The notes beneath the pieces were generated by a model, which worked only from the letters and a program-made list of their open reading frames with translations, did not search any database and was not told the DNA's origin. From NCBI RefSeq assembly GCF_012932365.1, contig NZ_JAAIIH010000001.1, positions 682,001 through 746,000 of the forward strand: a stretch of DNA of 64,000 bases. Reading direction: 5' to 3'. This DNA is from Bifidobacterium moraviense. Its GTDB lineage: Bacteria; Actinomycetota; Actinomycetes; Actinomycetales; Bifidobacteriaceae. Position numbers and translations under genes: made by a program. Numbering within the stretch: the stretch's first letter is position 1; every line of letters starts with the position of its first letter. This document shows positions 56,197 through 64,000 of the stretch, in pieces.

Positions 56197-56907
56197 TCAG
56201 TTCAGCACCTTGACCAACCACACGTACGTGTTGACGCGCAGCGCCACCATGTCGGTGTACTGCGGCATGAGCTGGAGGGTGGCGCTCGTCTTCTCGCCGG
56301 CCTTGACCTTGGCGCCGTCGGTCTCGTACGTGAAGTCGTGCTGCTCGGAGACGGTCAGGTTCTTCTTGAAGGCGACGGCGACGATCTTGGTGCTCGGCAC
56401 CACCATCGAGTCCGGATGCGCCATGTTCTTCATCTCCTTGAATTTCGTGGCGTCCGCGTCGAAGGAGATGGCGGAGGCGGACAGGCTGGTGACGGTGATG
56501 GTTTCCGTGCCGTAGTAGTAGAGGTCTCCGTTGCCTGGTTCGAGGACGGGGATGGTGGCGGAGTCGCCGTCCATGACGACCGCGCACCTGATGTCGGCGT
56601 ATAGTCCCGTCAGACCTTCCACGTAGCTTCGGTATTTCTCGGCGAAGTCGTCGCGCGTCAGGCAGTTGAGTTTCTTGGCGAGGTCGCCGTTCTTGTCCCA
56701 CTTGAGGGGCTCGTCCAGCGTGTTGCCGTCCAGCTCGTCCGGCGCCGCCGTGCCCGACGCCGTGGTCGTGCCCGCGGATGAGGTGGCGGACGACGATGCC
56801 GACTGTCCGTCTCCTGCCGTGGCGCCGTTCGTGCCGCCGCATGCCGCGAGCCCGAGCAGCATGCACATGCCCGCCACCGATGCCGTGATCTTCCGTACCG
56901 TCCTCAT
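56197..56907 (-). CDS. predicted lipoprotein B, unknown function
   Basis: A 236-residue lipoprotein with signal peptide MRTVRKITASVAGMCMLLG and lipobox LGLAAC. A Ser/Thr/Ala/Gly-rich linker covers about residues 24-58. The mature domain contains LNCLTRDDFAEKY and then, about 32 residues later, IRCAVVMDGDSATIPVLE, paralleling the Cys pair and DG motif of lipoprotein A. It ends YVWLVKVLN. The start at 56907 follows GGGAGGT; the frame is open farther upstream. No known family was recognised. It points toward the toxin-antitoxin pair and lipoprotein A. Confidence 0.75.
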   Translation of the reverse strand: MRTVRKITASVAGMCMLLGLAACGGTNGATAGDGQSASSSATSSAGTTTASGTAAPDELDGNTLDEPLKWDKNGDLAKKLNCLTRDDFAEKYRSYVEGLTGLYADIRCAVVMDGDSATIPVLEPGNGDLYYYGTETITVTSLSASAISFDADATKFKEMKNMAHPDSMVVPSTKIVAVAFKKNLTVSEQHDFTYETDGAKVKAGEKTSATLQLMPQYTDMVALRVNTYVWLVKVLN

Positions 56908-57083
56908 CCCGTACCTCCCGGTCTTCCGTCCGCTCTCCCGCCGCGTCCCGTGTCCGTGACGATCGGCTGTCGCCCATGTTCCCACCGATGCGACCGGGGA
57001 AGGTAAACAGGCGTGTTGGCGACGGGTGAGGCGGACCGCCGGGCGAATGCGCAAGGTGCTTGGAGGATTCGCGGGTTCCGGCG

Positions 57084-57620
57084 TCAGCTCGCCGACGGGA
57101 CCGAGGGCCTTTCCTGCTGCGCGCGAGTCCGTTCGACGGCGCGTTCGCGTTCGAGTTCGGCGATGCGGCGTTCGAGGTGGGCGATGTAGTGCGCCTGCTG
57201 CACGATCATGAGGTCGCGGATGTCGTGCGAGTCACGAACGCCGTGCGAGCCGTGGACGTTGCGGGAGTCGCGCGGGGCGGAGGGCGACGACGCGGAGGCG
57301 TCCGACGATGGGGAGGCACTGGCGTCCGATGCGGCGGCGGACGGGGATGCGGTATTCTGTGGTGCGGCGAGGCCGAGGATGGTGAGGCGGTCGGCTTTCC
57401 AGCGGGCGAACGCGCGATCGATGCGCTTGTGTCCCACCAGCTCCGGAGGCAGCCCCGCCTCGCGGAACAGCCCGACCGGACTCTCCCCCGCCAGATAGCG
57501 CGTGAGGCTCTCGCGCACGAACCCGTCCGCATACGTGATCCGCGACTCCCCCACGCTGGCCACCGCCGGCAGACTCAGCAGATACGCCCGCTCCGTCTCC
57601 GTGAACGATCGTCTGGTCAT
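57084..57620 (-). CDS. helix-turn-helix protein related to IS3-associated HTH proteins
   Basis: A 178-residue protein. Residues about 10-75 (LSLPAVASVGESRITYADGF, then SLTRYLAGESPVGLFREAGL and GHKRIDRAFARW) resemble the HTH proteins encoded next to IS3-family transposases in Gram-positive bacteria. A Ser/Ala/Pro-rich linker follows, then a coiled coil (about 140-168; HLERRIAELERERAVERTR). No transposase or terminal inverted repeat is near, so it is either a remnant or a domesticated regulator. GGAGGAGG at the right spacing decides the start. The perfect palindrome CCAGATATCTGG lies just upstream at 57634-57645. Confidence 0.65.
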   Translation of the reverse strand: MTRRSFTETERAYLLSLPAVASVGESRITYADGFVRESLTRYLAGESPVGLFREAGLPPELVGHKRIDRAFARWKADRLTILGLAAPQNTASPSAAASDASASPSSDASASSPSAPRDSRNVHGSHGVRDSHDIRDLMIVQQAHYIAHLERRIAELERERAVERTRAQQERPSVPSAS

Positions 57621-57633
57621 TGGCTCACCTCCT

Positions 57634-57645
57634 CCAGATATCTGG
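57634..57645. promoter_or_regulatory. palindrome upstream of the HTH gene
   Basis: CCAGATATCTGG is a perfect 12-base palindrome overlapping the upstream edge of the ribosome-binding site. Autoregulation by the HTH protein is possible but unproven. Confidence 0.35.
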
Positions 57646-57680
57646 ATACTTCCGAAAATGCGTTTCTTGTACAGGACCTG

Positions 57681-58436
57681 TCAGGCCAAGGACTTGACGG
57701 TCTCCTCGAAGATCTGTTGCAGATAGTCGTCCTTGACCGGTGCCATGGACTTGGCGAGAACGACTCCGTTCATCGGCGGATCGATCAAGCGCTGCAACGA
57801 GGTGGCAAGCTTCGGATCCGTGAACAGAATCACATCCGACTCATCATGATTCATCGTGAAATACGTGCTCATGCTGGCGTTGCTGGATCCAAGAGCTATT
57901 GCGCAGACATTACCTGAGAGAAGATGTTGCTTGTCATATGGCCCAAGGAAATTGGCATCACTCTCATATAGGAACAGCATTTTCTTATGATCATAATTCG
58001 TCATATTTGAGATCGACCCATTAATTGGCTCAGCTGATTGTTGAGTTGTATGCAGATACTTCACATAGTCCTGGCGATTAGTATTCGCATCACGCATCGC
58101 ATTGAACACAACAACCTTATCGATGAATACCGGAGATGCAATTTGGTTATTCACCTTAATTAAGGCTTTTAGAGTCTTTCCCAGAAAACCAGACGCAACT
58201 GCCAAAACCAACACTTTACCACAGCTTAAGTTCTTCAAGAAATACAATTCAAGCAGACGCCAAAGCATCGGCAATGCCTCAGGATTTGACTTCGGATTAG
58301 CTTGAGATCCTTGCTGCGGTGGGACATAACCTAAATTATCGCCGTACTTGCTGCTGGCATAACTGGACAACTGATGCCGAAAACCGCCTTGGGACGCTGA
58401 CTTCTTCTGCACATACAACAAGTAAAGATCCGTCAT
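57681..58436 (-). CDS. low-GC protein with a possible PLD-like (HxK/GSSN) domain
   Basis: A 251-residue protein, visibly poorer in G+C than its neighbours, which suggests horizontal transfer. No signal peptide is evident. YDHKKMLFLYESD followed about 30 residues later by VCAIALGSSNASMSTYF and DESDVILF resembles the HxK...GSxN pattern of phospholipase D-like nucleases and helicase-associated PLD domains. Only one such motif is present and the Asp position is unclear, so this is tentative. The start at 58436 follows AGGGAAG and lies 16 bases after a terminator for the pilin gene. In this place bifidobacterial pilus operons usually carry a class C sortase, and this protein has no TLxTC sortase motif. 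Confidence 0.5.
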   Translation of the reverse strand: MTDLYLLYVQKKSASQGGFRHQLSSYASSKYGDNLGYVPPQQGSQANPKSNPEALPMLWRLLELYFLKNLSCGKVLVLAVASGFLGKTLKALIKVNNQIASPVFIDKVVVFNAMRDANTNRQDYVKYLHTTQQSAEPINGSISNMTNYDHKKMLFLYESDANFLGPYDKQHLLSGNVCAIALGSSNASMSTYFTMNHDESDVILFTDPKLATSLQRLIDPPMNGVVLAKSMAPVKDDYLQQIFEETVKSLA

Positions 58437-58451
58437 TGAGGTTTCTTCCCT

Positions 58452-58498
58452 AAGAAAATGAGCTTCGGCCACATCGAACCCTGATGCGACCGAAGCCC
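58452..58498 (-). terminator. terminator after the major pilin gene
   Basis: On the minus strand a 16-base stem (GGGCTTCGGTCGCATC with GATGTGGCCGAAGCTC, allowing G-T pairs) is followed by ATTTTCTT. It lies directly between the pilin stop and the PLD-like gene. Confidence 0.8.
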
Positions 58499-58518
58499 AT
58501 TCACATAATGACGTCAGT

Positions 58519-59889
58519 TCACGCCATGAGCTGACGCTTGGTGGCGCGGGACTTGAGGTAGACCGTCACGGCGGCGCCGGCGATCAGCACGGCGATCACC
58601 GTGAAGATGGCCGTACCGGCAGCACCGGTCTTCGGCAGCTCAGTAATGGACTTCACATTCACAACCGTAGCTGTCTGACCACCATTAGGAATGGTGACAA
58701 GACCCTGAGAATCCCCACCATCAATCTTCTCGAACTTGTAGGTCACAGTAGTACTAGTTCTATCATTGGAGACAGTCAGCTTGAACTTCGGCAGAATCGA
58801 CATAGAGCCAATACCACCAATGTAACCACTAGGAGCAGCAATCTCCTCAATAACATACTCGCCGAGAGGCAGACCAGACAGCTTCACAGAGCCATTGCCA
58901 TTAGCAGAAACTCCATCAGTACCGGAAGAGGTCAAGACGGCAGTATCTGCATTGGCCTCTGTGGTAGTGGCTAGGTGAGAGTACTTTCCGTCAGCAAACT
59001 GGAAGGTAAGATATTCCACAGGACTGGTTCCCTGCTTGTACATCCTGAACTTAGCACCGCCCAGACCGATACCATTCGAGTCAGTCTTCTGGAACTCAAT
59101 GTCCGTACCCGAGGTACAATTGTCAGGCTGCTTAGTCTGCTTCTGAATGGCCACGCCGGACGCGACAGTGGACAGCCCCTTGATCACGATGGAGCCTTCA
59201 CCGTTCGTTGTCATATCAAGATGGGTACCAATCAGAATTGGATCGATCTTTCCGTACTTCCACTGACAATTCTCCCCAGTGGCACCGACCGTATAGTCAC
59301 CGCTCTGATCAACAAGAATATACAGACCTACGCCACCTTTATCTGCCATATTGAACTCCAAGGACACATTGTCACCGGTGGTATTCAAAGTGGGAGTAAC
59401 ATTGGAATTGTTGTTTCCCAACCAAGTTTGAACCGAAGCATCAGCAAGCAGGCTTGTATTAAACGCCTTCCAATCGGCCTTACCAAATGATGTTGCATCA
59501 AGCTGCCCCACCCAAGTCATTGGATCGCCGGATGTCGGAACTACAACTCCCTTATTCGAGAATGCGGCATTCAGTGCCGTACGAACAGCATCAGCAGTCA
59601 CTCCGGTATCTGAATTGACAATAAGGAATGTATTGCTGTTTATGGTTTGATTACCGGTTGTATCCGTCTTGTAGTCAGCAACCTTCACATACTTGAATTC
59701 GCGCGGCGTAGTTGGATTGTCGTTGATGATGAACTGATTCTTGTCATTTTCCGCAGAATAGATGCCAAGCAATGCGCCACTAAGACTCGGCGTGTTATCG
59801 ATTGCACTGGCGGGCGCGGCGCCGAGGGCGAGGCCGCTGAGCAGCGTCGCGGCGGCGGCGAGGCCGGCGAATAGTTTCTTCATCCTCAT
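58519..59889 (-). CDS. LPXTG-anchored major pilin (fimbrial backbone subunit)
   Basis: A 456-residue secreted surface protein. The signal peptide (1-29) ends APASA. The mature part begins with a pilin N-domain (FKYVKVADYK near 65). A Cna-B-type domain holds the E-box YVIEEIAAPSGY near residue 343, whose Glu supports an internal isopeptide bond. The sorting signal is LPKTGAAG at about 418, followed by a membrane helix and KSRATKRQLMA. The polymerising Lys motif (YPK type) is not obvious; the Lys in VADYK is a candidate. It is downstream of the tip pilin gene, the usual tip-then-backbone order. GAAAGGA precedes the start. Base composition is lower in G+C than the chromosome average. Confidence 0.88.
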   Translation of the reverse strand: MRMKKLFAGLAAAATLLSGLALGAAPASAIDNTPSLSGALLGIYSAENDKNQFIINDNPTTPREFKYVKVADYKTDTTGNQTINSNTFLIVNSDTGVTADAVRTALNAAFSNKGVVVPTSGDPMTWVGQLDATSFGKADWKAFNTSLLADASVQTWLGNNNSNVTPTLNTTGDNVSLEFNMADKGGVGLYILVDQSGDYTVGATGENCQWKYGKIDPILIGTHLDMTTNGEGSIVIKGLSTVASGVAIQKQTKQPDNCTSGTDIEFQKTDSNGIGLGGAKFRMYKQGTSPVEYLTFQFADGKYSHLATTTEANADTAVLTSSGTDGVSANGNGSVKLSGLPLGEYVIEEIAAPSGYIGGIGSMSILPKFKLTVSNDRTSTTVTYKFEKIDGGDSQGLVTIPNGGQTATVVNVKSITELPKTGAAGTAIFTVIAVLIAGAAVTVYLKSRATKRQLMA

Positions 59890-60056
59890 GAGATGAATCC
59901 TTTCTTGTGTTCCTTCTGTTTCCTTGATGTCGCCTGCGCGACCGCGGAGGGAAGACTTCCCAGGTTCGACTGCCGTCTCGCCCGTCGCCCGTGAACGCCT
60001 AGGCATCCACCGGGCCGTTCAGCCCGCGATCCGCAAAATCCTTGATGCGTCGCCAA

Positions 60057-60100
60057 CCCCGCGGGCCGGACCGCCTTTCCGGCGAGATCCGACCCGCGGG
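60057..60100 (-). promoter_or_regulatory. GC hairpin between tip and major pilin genes
   Basis: Arms CCCCGCGGGCCGGA and TCCGACCCGCGGG (one mismatch) close around a GCCTTTCCGGC loop. No T run follows, so it may be a processing or partial-attenuation site that lets the downstream major pilin differ in level from the tip pilin. Confidence 0.5.
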
Positions 60101-60113
60101 CGACGACCCGACG

Positions 60114-63100
60114 TCACACATCGAACGCCTTCCTGCGACGCCACTCGTACGTCACCGCAGCCGCCAGCGCCGCGGCCACCGCGAACCCGCCGCCCAACAG
60201 CAGCCGGCCCCACCCGGTGCCCAGCCCGCCCGTCAACGGCAGCACCGCGATCGCCTTCGCATTCGGAATGGCGTTGTCGGCGACGTATCCGGCACTCAAA
60301 TCACAACCCTTGGTGCTGAACTGATCGTTGACCGTGCAGATCTTTACCGAATCCGGCTCGGTGTAAGGAATGACAAAGCCATAGGTCTTGTCACTCATGA
60401 CATATCCGCTAGGAGCCTTCTTCTCCGTCAGTGTGTACTCGCCAGGAGCCAAACCAGTAAGCTGGAACTCTCCCTTCGAGGTGTTGGAATCGGCCCATTG
60501 GAGAGGATCGACATCACTGCCAGTGCAGCCGATATCGGAATCATCGATGCCGCAATCCTTGACAGCCCAAGATTTCTGCTTCTGCTTGTCGATCGGCGTA
60601 ATGGTGTTGCGTGAGTCGATGCTTCCAACCTGAGTCAACGTCCACTCAGCACCGCCGATAGGTGTAGTACCTCCCGACTCCACCTTGGTCCACGACACCT
60701 GCGCGGGAGTGTTCGCCACCGAGAGATTCTGCACACCGTTCCCCCATGTAACGGTACGACTGTTGGTGTCACTCGTACCGAGCGTCACGGTGTACGCAAC
60801 GTTGACCGGCAGCCAGTACCCTTCAGGAGCAGCGGTTTCCGTGAGTGTGTACGTCCCGTTGGGGAACTTCCCCGTATCTCTGATGTCGAGAGCGAATTTG
60901 CCGGCAACATCGTCTGCATCGGCTGTCTTATCTTGCGTCACACACGCGGCATCAACAGTACAGTAATCCTTCACTTCAAGCGAAGTGAATCCACTAGGAC
61001 CGCTGAGACTCCATGTCGCCCCGGAGATCAGATTGCCCCCCACGCCGGTTTTCGACCAAGCCAGCGTGCCTTCGAGCTTCTTGTCACCAATAGTGCGCCC
61101 ATCGTTCCCAACGGTATTGGCAGTAGGAGAAAGCGTCGGCATTGTCGGCGGCTTACCATCTTCACCCACTGGTTTAATGGTGAAAGTATACTCAGTGGTA
61201 TTGAGCTCATATCCGGTAGGTGCGGTCTTTTCCTTTAGAGTGTATGTACCCGGTGCAAGGTTGTCAATGCTGATCGACCCGAAGATTTCGTTGCCGCTAC
61301 CGTCAGTCGGAATGTCGTTATCCCTATCCTTGTCATTATCTCTGATATCCACCGACCATGTGACATCATCACCCGAGATTTGCTTGTTCCAGCAGTTCTT
61401 TGCGTCCTGCTGATCGATACACTCGGACGGACGCAAGTCCAATGCCATGTACGGAGACTTCTCTTCTCCGTCGCTTCGCTCGTCGAGTTTGCTATTGGCG
61501 GTACTCAAAGTCCATGTGGAGGCCGTGGTCACCGACTGACCGGTATCGGCGTCAACCTTCTGCCATTCCATCGAATACGGAGAATCGAAAATGACACGGC
61601 CATCAGAGCCAAATCCACCACCGGACAAGCGCGCACCGTTGCCAGAAATGGTAATCTGCGCAGTGTTCTTTGCCTTGCCGATAGCCGCACTATCCGTAAC
61701 CACAGCCTTAAACGCAACACCCTGATTGCCATAACTACTGCTTGAATACTGGTTGCAACCTGCAGTAGTATCTATTCCTGTCGCATCATAACCCTTACCA
61801 CCATTTCTACCACTAGTGTAGTACGAGCACACCATCATCGCATGCGATGTCTCATCGATATCGATCCGATTCGCAGCCGACACAGTGGGATTCTCATATC
61901 TCGGCGTGTACTTCGTCTCATCACTTCCTGCCTGCGTGAGAACAGGCACAGACACCTCACGACTGCCGCCAAGATACTTATCGTTATAGCCACTAGCCTC
62001 CTTGGCCGGCGTACCATCCCAATACCAATCTACGGTCTTCTCTGAACGGCCAGTGAACCACGTGTCCATGAGCTGGAATGTATTGTTCCTAATGCCCCAC
62101 GGGCTCTTGTACCACGGGCTCATGATCGCAAGATCATCGCCAGCCATCGTGTCCGAAGTACCCGGGGTCGAATCATTCAGATTATTGGCATCTAACGAAT
62201 CCTTGACGCTATTCTCAAACAATGCGATATTGCCGCCCTTTGAGGCGGACGATTCTCCAGATGGACAGAACCACAGGCCACCGCCAAAATGCCCCGCAGT
62301 GTTATCAAAGGCCACGGCCTTGCCCACATAGGTCGTCGTGTGCTCTTCGGTATAGATACCACCACCCAGATATCCAGAGGCATTATTGATATATTCACCG
62401 CCTGTGATGTACGCCACCGATTTAGTGCTCATATTGTCACTACTCGCGTTGTTCAGGAACACAGCTCCACCTGCACCGCCTGCAACAATCTCCGAAGCGG
62501 GACCCGTCAGCATCGTTGGCACCTCGCTGTTCGAAGTCTCAGCAGTAGGCTGCGTGATCGAGGCCCAATTGCCCTCGAACCGCGGCTTGCCTGCGCCGAC
62601 GGCGGAATTACGGATCCACAGTTCCTTCTGAGCCCAGATTGCACCGCCACCGGAGTTGAATCCACGCGCCTTGGCATAGTTGCCTTCGAATACGACATTC
62701 CCCTGTACCGTCAGAGCGCTTTTCGACGAGTAGATGGCGCCGCCTCCGGAAGCCGAGGTCCAACACTTACCGCTGTTGTTGTCTCTGCACTGCTGCCCGG
62801 GTGCCGGATCCTGCCCGTTCCCTTGGAACGTGCCCCCGTAGACACGGACGGTTGCATCGAAGGCATAAATCGCTCCGCCACCGTTGCTACCACCAGAGCC
62901 GGTCATGAGATTGTTCTTGAACAGTCCCCCACGAACTGTCAGTAGCGATCCATATTTGACGTGCAACGCTCCGCCGCCTTGAGACGCGCTCCCCGAGCCA
63001 ACTGCGATGTTATGGTCGAATGTGCCACTAAGTACATCGACAGTACCGCGAGAGTACATCACTCCGCCGTTGATCGCGGTGTTGTCCTTGAACTTCGGCG

Positions 63101-63784
63101 AATCGTTGCCGCCATTCGTGCTGCCGAACGTGATAGTCGATTGTCCATCACCCCTCAGCACACCACCGCTGCCTGACTGCGTGGAGTTTCCGCTAAACGT
63201 ACCGCCCGTGATGTGCAACTTGCCGGAACCGTTCACATAAACCAGCGTGCCGTCAACGGCATCCGTACCGTTCGGCTGTTTGTCGGCACTCAGATCCTTG
63301 TAAGTGCCTCCGGTAATCGTCAATGTCGCGCTTCCCGGCACGGTGAATACCGAAGCTGTGCGCATCCGCACGGCAGTGTCGCCATTTTTCGTTCCGACGA
63401 TGCCTGCCGCGTTATCGCCCGCACCGTCCTTGACACCGATGACGATGTTGGAACCGCTTTTCACCGTGATCGTCTCGCCGGAGACGTCGTCATCGCCGTC
63501 GGCCACGATCAGGCCGGCCAGCATCACGCTTGAGCCCTTCTCCACGCAGTCCCTCAGCGTAGCCCAATCAACAACCGCATCACATCCGGTCGCCACCGGT
63601 GCAGGAGTCGGGGTATCCGGCGTCGCAGCATCCCCCGTATTGCCGTCCCCCGCGGCATACGTGACGCCGATGGAGCCGACCGCCAGGGTGAGCGCGGCGG
63701 CCATCGCCACGCCTGCTGCGGTCCAGCGGGTCAGGATCCTAGAAAGGGATACCCCCCCCGATGCTTCATGGTCAGATCGCTCAT
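60114..63784 (-). CDS. phase-variable tip pilin/adhesin, frameshifted in this sequence
   Basis: A large LPXTG surface protein: about 1,223 residues if in frame. The natural start is the ATG at 63784 (GAGAGGTG upstream). Translation meets eight G at 63752-63759 and stops after 17 residues at TGA 63731-63733. One additional G would join it to the open frame beginning near 63710 and restore a complete signal peptide (SRILTRWTAAGVAMAAALTL). The mature protein has a beta-helix with repeated GGTF and GGGAIY turns (about 90-480), then Cna-B-type domains with E-boxes YTLKEKTAPTGYE, YTLTETAAPEGYW and YTLTEKKAPSGYV, and sorting signal LPLTGG with a membrane anchor. It fits a fimbrial tip adhesin. Confidence 0.85.
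63752..63759 (-). repeat. G8 phase-variation tract at the tip pilin start
   Basis: Eight C on the given strand are eight G in the coding strand, between codons for His-Arg and the signal peptide core. With G8 the frame is closed; with G9 (or G6) it is open. Homopolymeric G tracts at this place are known to switch pilus expression in Bifidobacterium breve. Confidence 0.88.
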
Positions 63785-63878
63785 CGTCGGCAACACCTCT
63801 CAGGCCTCCGCTCCGGAACGGAAGCCACTCTGCAACGTTTCATCCCACATGTTAATCGTTTTACGGGCACCCGCCCGC

Positions 63879-63890
63879 CGAACGCGTTCG
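63879..63890. promoter_or_regulatory. palindrome CGAACGCGTTCG in the pilus leader
   Basis: A 12-base perfect palindrome continuing AT, closely similar to the one at 63967 and 88 bases from it. Both have a 2-base centre, not the 4 of LexA boxes. A shared pilus regulator is inferred. Confidence 0.4.
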
Positions 63891-63943
63891 ATCAGCGTGT
63901 CGCCAAACCACCACGACACGCCGCACCGCCGCGCGCTCGGTCC

Positions 63944-63971
63944 ATCATACCTCGCAGCACCCCGTATCGAA
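63944..63971 (-). promoter_or_regulatory. probable promoter of the pilus operon
   Basis: On the minus strand TTCGAT (63966-63971) and TATGAT (63944-63949) are 16 bases apart. The leader to the start codon would be about 150 bases. The -35 box overlaps the palindrome at 63967. Confidence 0.5.
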
Positions 63972-63980
63972 CGGGTTCGA
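63967..63980. promoter_or_regulatory. palindrome TCGAACGGGTTCGA at the pilus promoter
   Basis: A 14-base near-perfect palindrome covering the -35 element of the pilus promoter, a normal place for a repressor operator. The partner site is at 63879. Confidence 0.4.
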
Positions 63981-64000
63981 CTGTTCCCTGCGTCACATTC

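Noticed and set aside
63879..63980. LexA boxes upstream of the pilus operon.
   Set aside because: The half-sites CGAAC and GTTCG are separated by 2 bases, not the 4 required; the true LexA sites at 24799 and 24839 have 4.

Overview
High-G+C Gram-positive DNA, most likely from a Bifidobacterium (Actinobacteria). The case rests on a single-chain FGAM synthase of about 1,250 residues, a formate-using PurT, a bifidobacterial style of LPXTG pilus operon with a homopolymeric G tract, plant-glycan hydrolases (GH78, GH2), and Cys-lipoproteins. Species cannot be fixed from the sequence alone. No prophage, complete IS element, rRNA or CRISPR array was seen.

Layout. 1-9 kb: an AlbA/Schlafen-type regulator, a YwiC-like membrane protein, threonine aldolase, tRNA-His, two glycosyltransferases flanking a MATE exporter, and an aminotransferase. 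9-18 kb: purT, a VOC protein, an MFS permease, then purC-purL with a large inverted repeat between them, and an aldo/keto reductase. 18-25 kb: a VanZ-RDD membrane protein, an FNT channel, an NhaC-type antiporter and an SOS-controlled Y-family polymerase. 25-31 kb: a nucleobase island with an NCS1 permease and PucR-type regulator divergent from an amidohydrolase and cytosine deaminase. 31-35 kb: purF-purM-purD. 35-46 kb: a GH78 rhamnosidase, a heterodimeric ABC exporter and a GH2 hydrolase, separated by copies of one palindromic repeat family. 45-50 kb: a Zur-type operator with znuA-like gene, a Fur/Zur regulator, purE-purK, and a 51-bp-period array of palindromes. 50-54 kb: an oxidoreductase, a Dxs-like enzyme and tRNA-Arg. 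54-57 kb: two related lipoprotein genes pointing at each other around a yoeB/relB-type toxin-antitoxin pair, with a long palindrome after each lipoprotein gene. 57-64 kb: an AT-richer accessory block with an HTH protein, a PLD-like protein and a two-pilin operon whose tip pilin is frameshifted at a run of eight G.

Functionally, eight de novo purine genes (purC, D, E, F, K, L, M, T) lie in four loci here; purC and purF share a 17-bp upstream motif. PurT needs formate, and an FNT-family formate/nitrite channel is also present. The nucleobase island adds uptake and deamination of external bases. The right end is the surface-exposed, variable part of the window and holds the most unusual structure.
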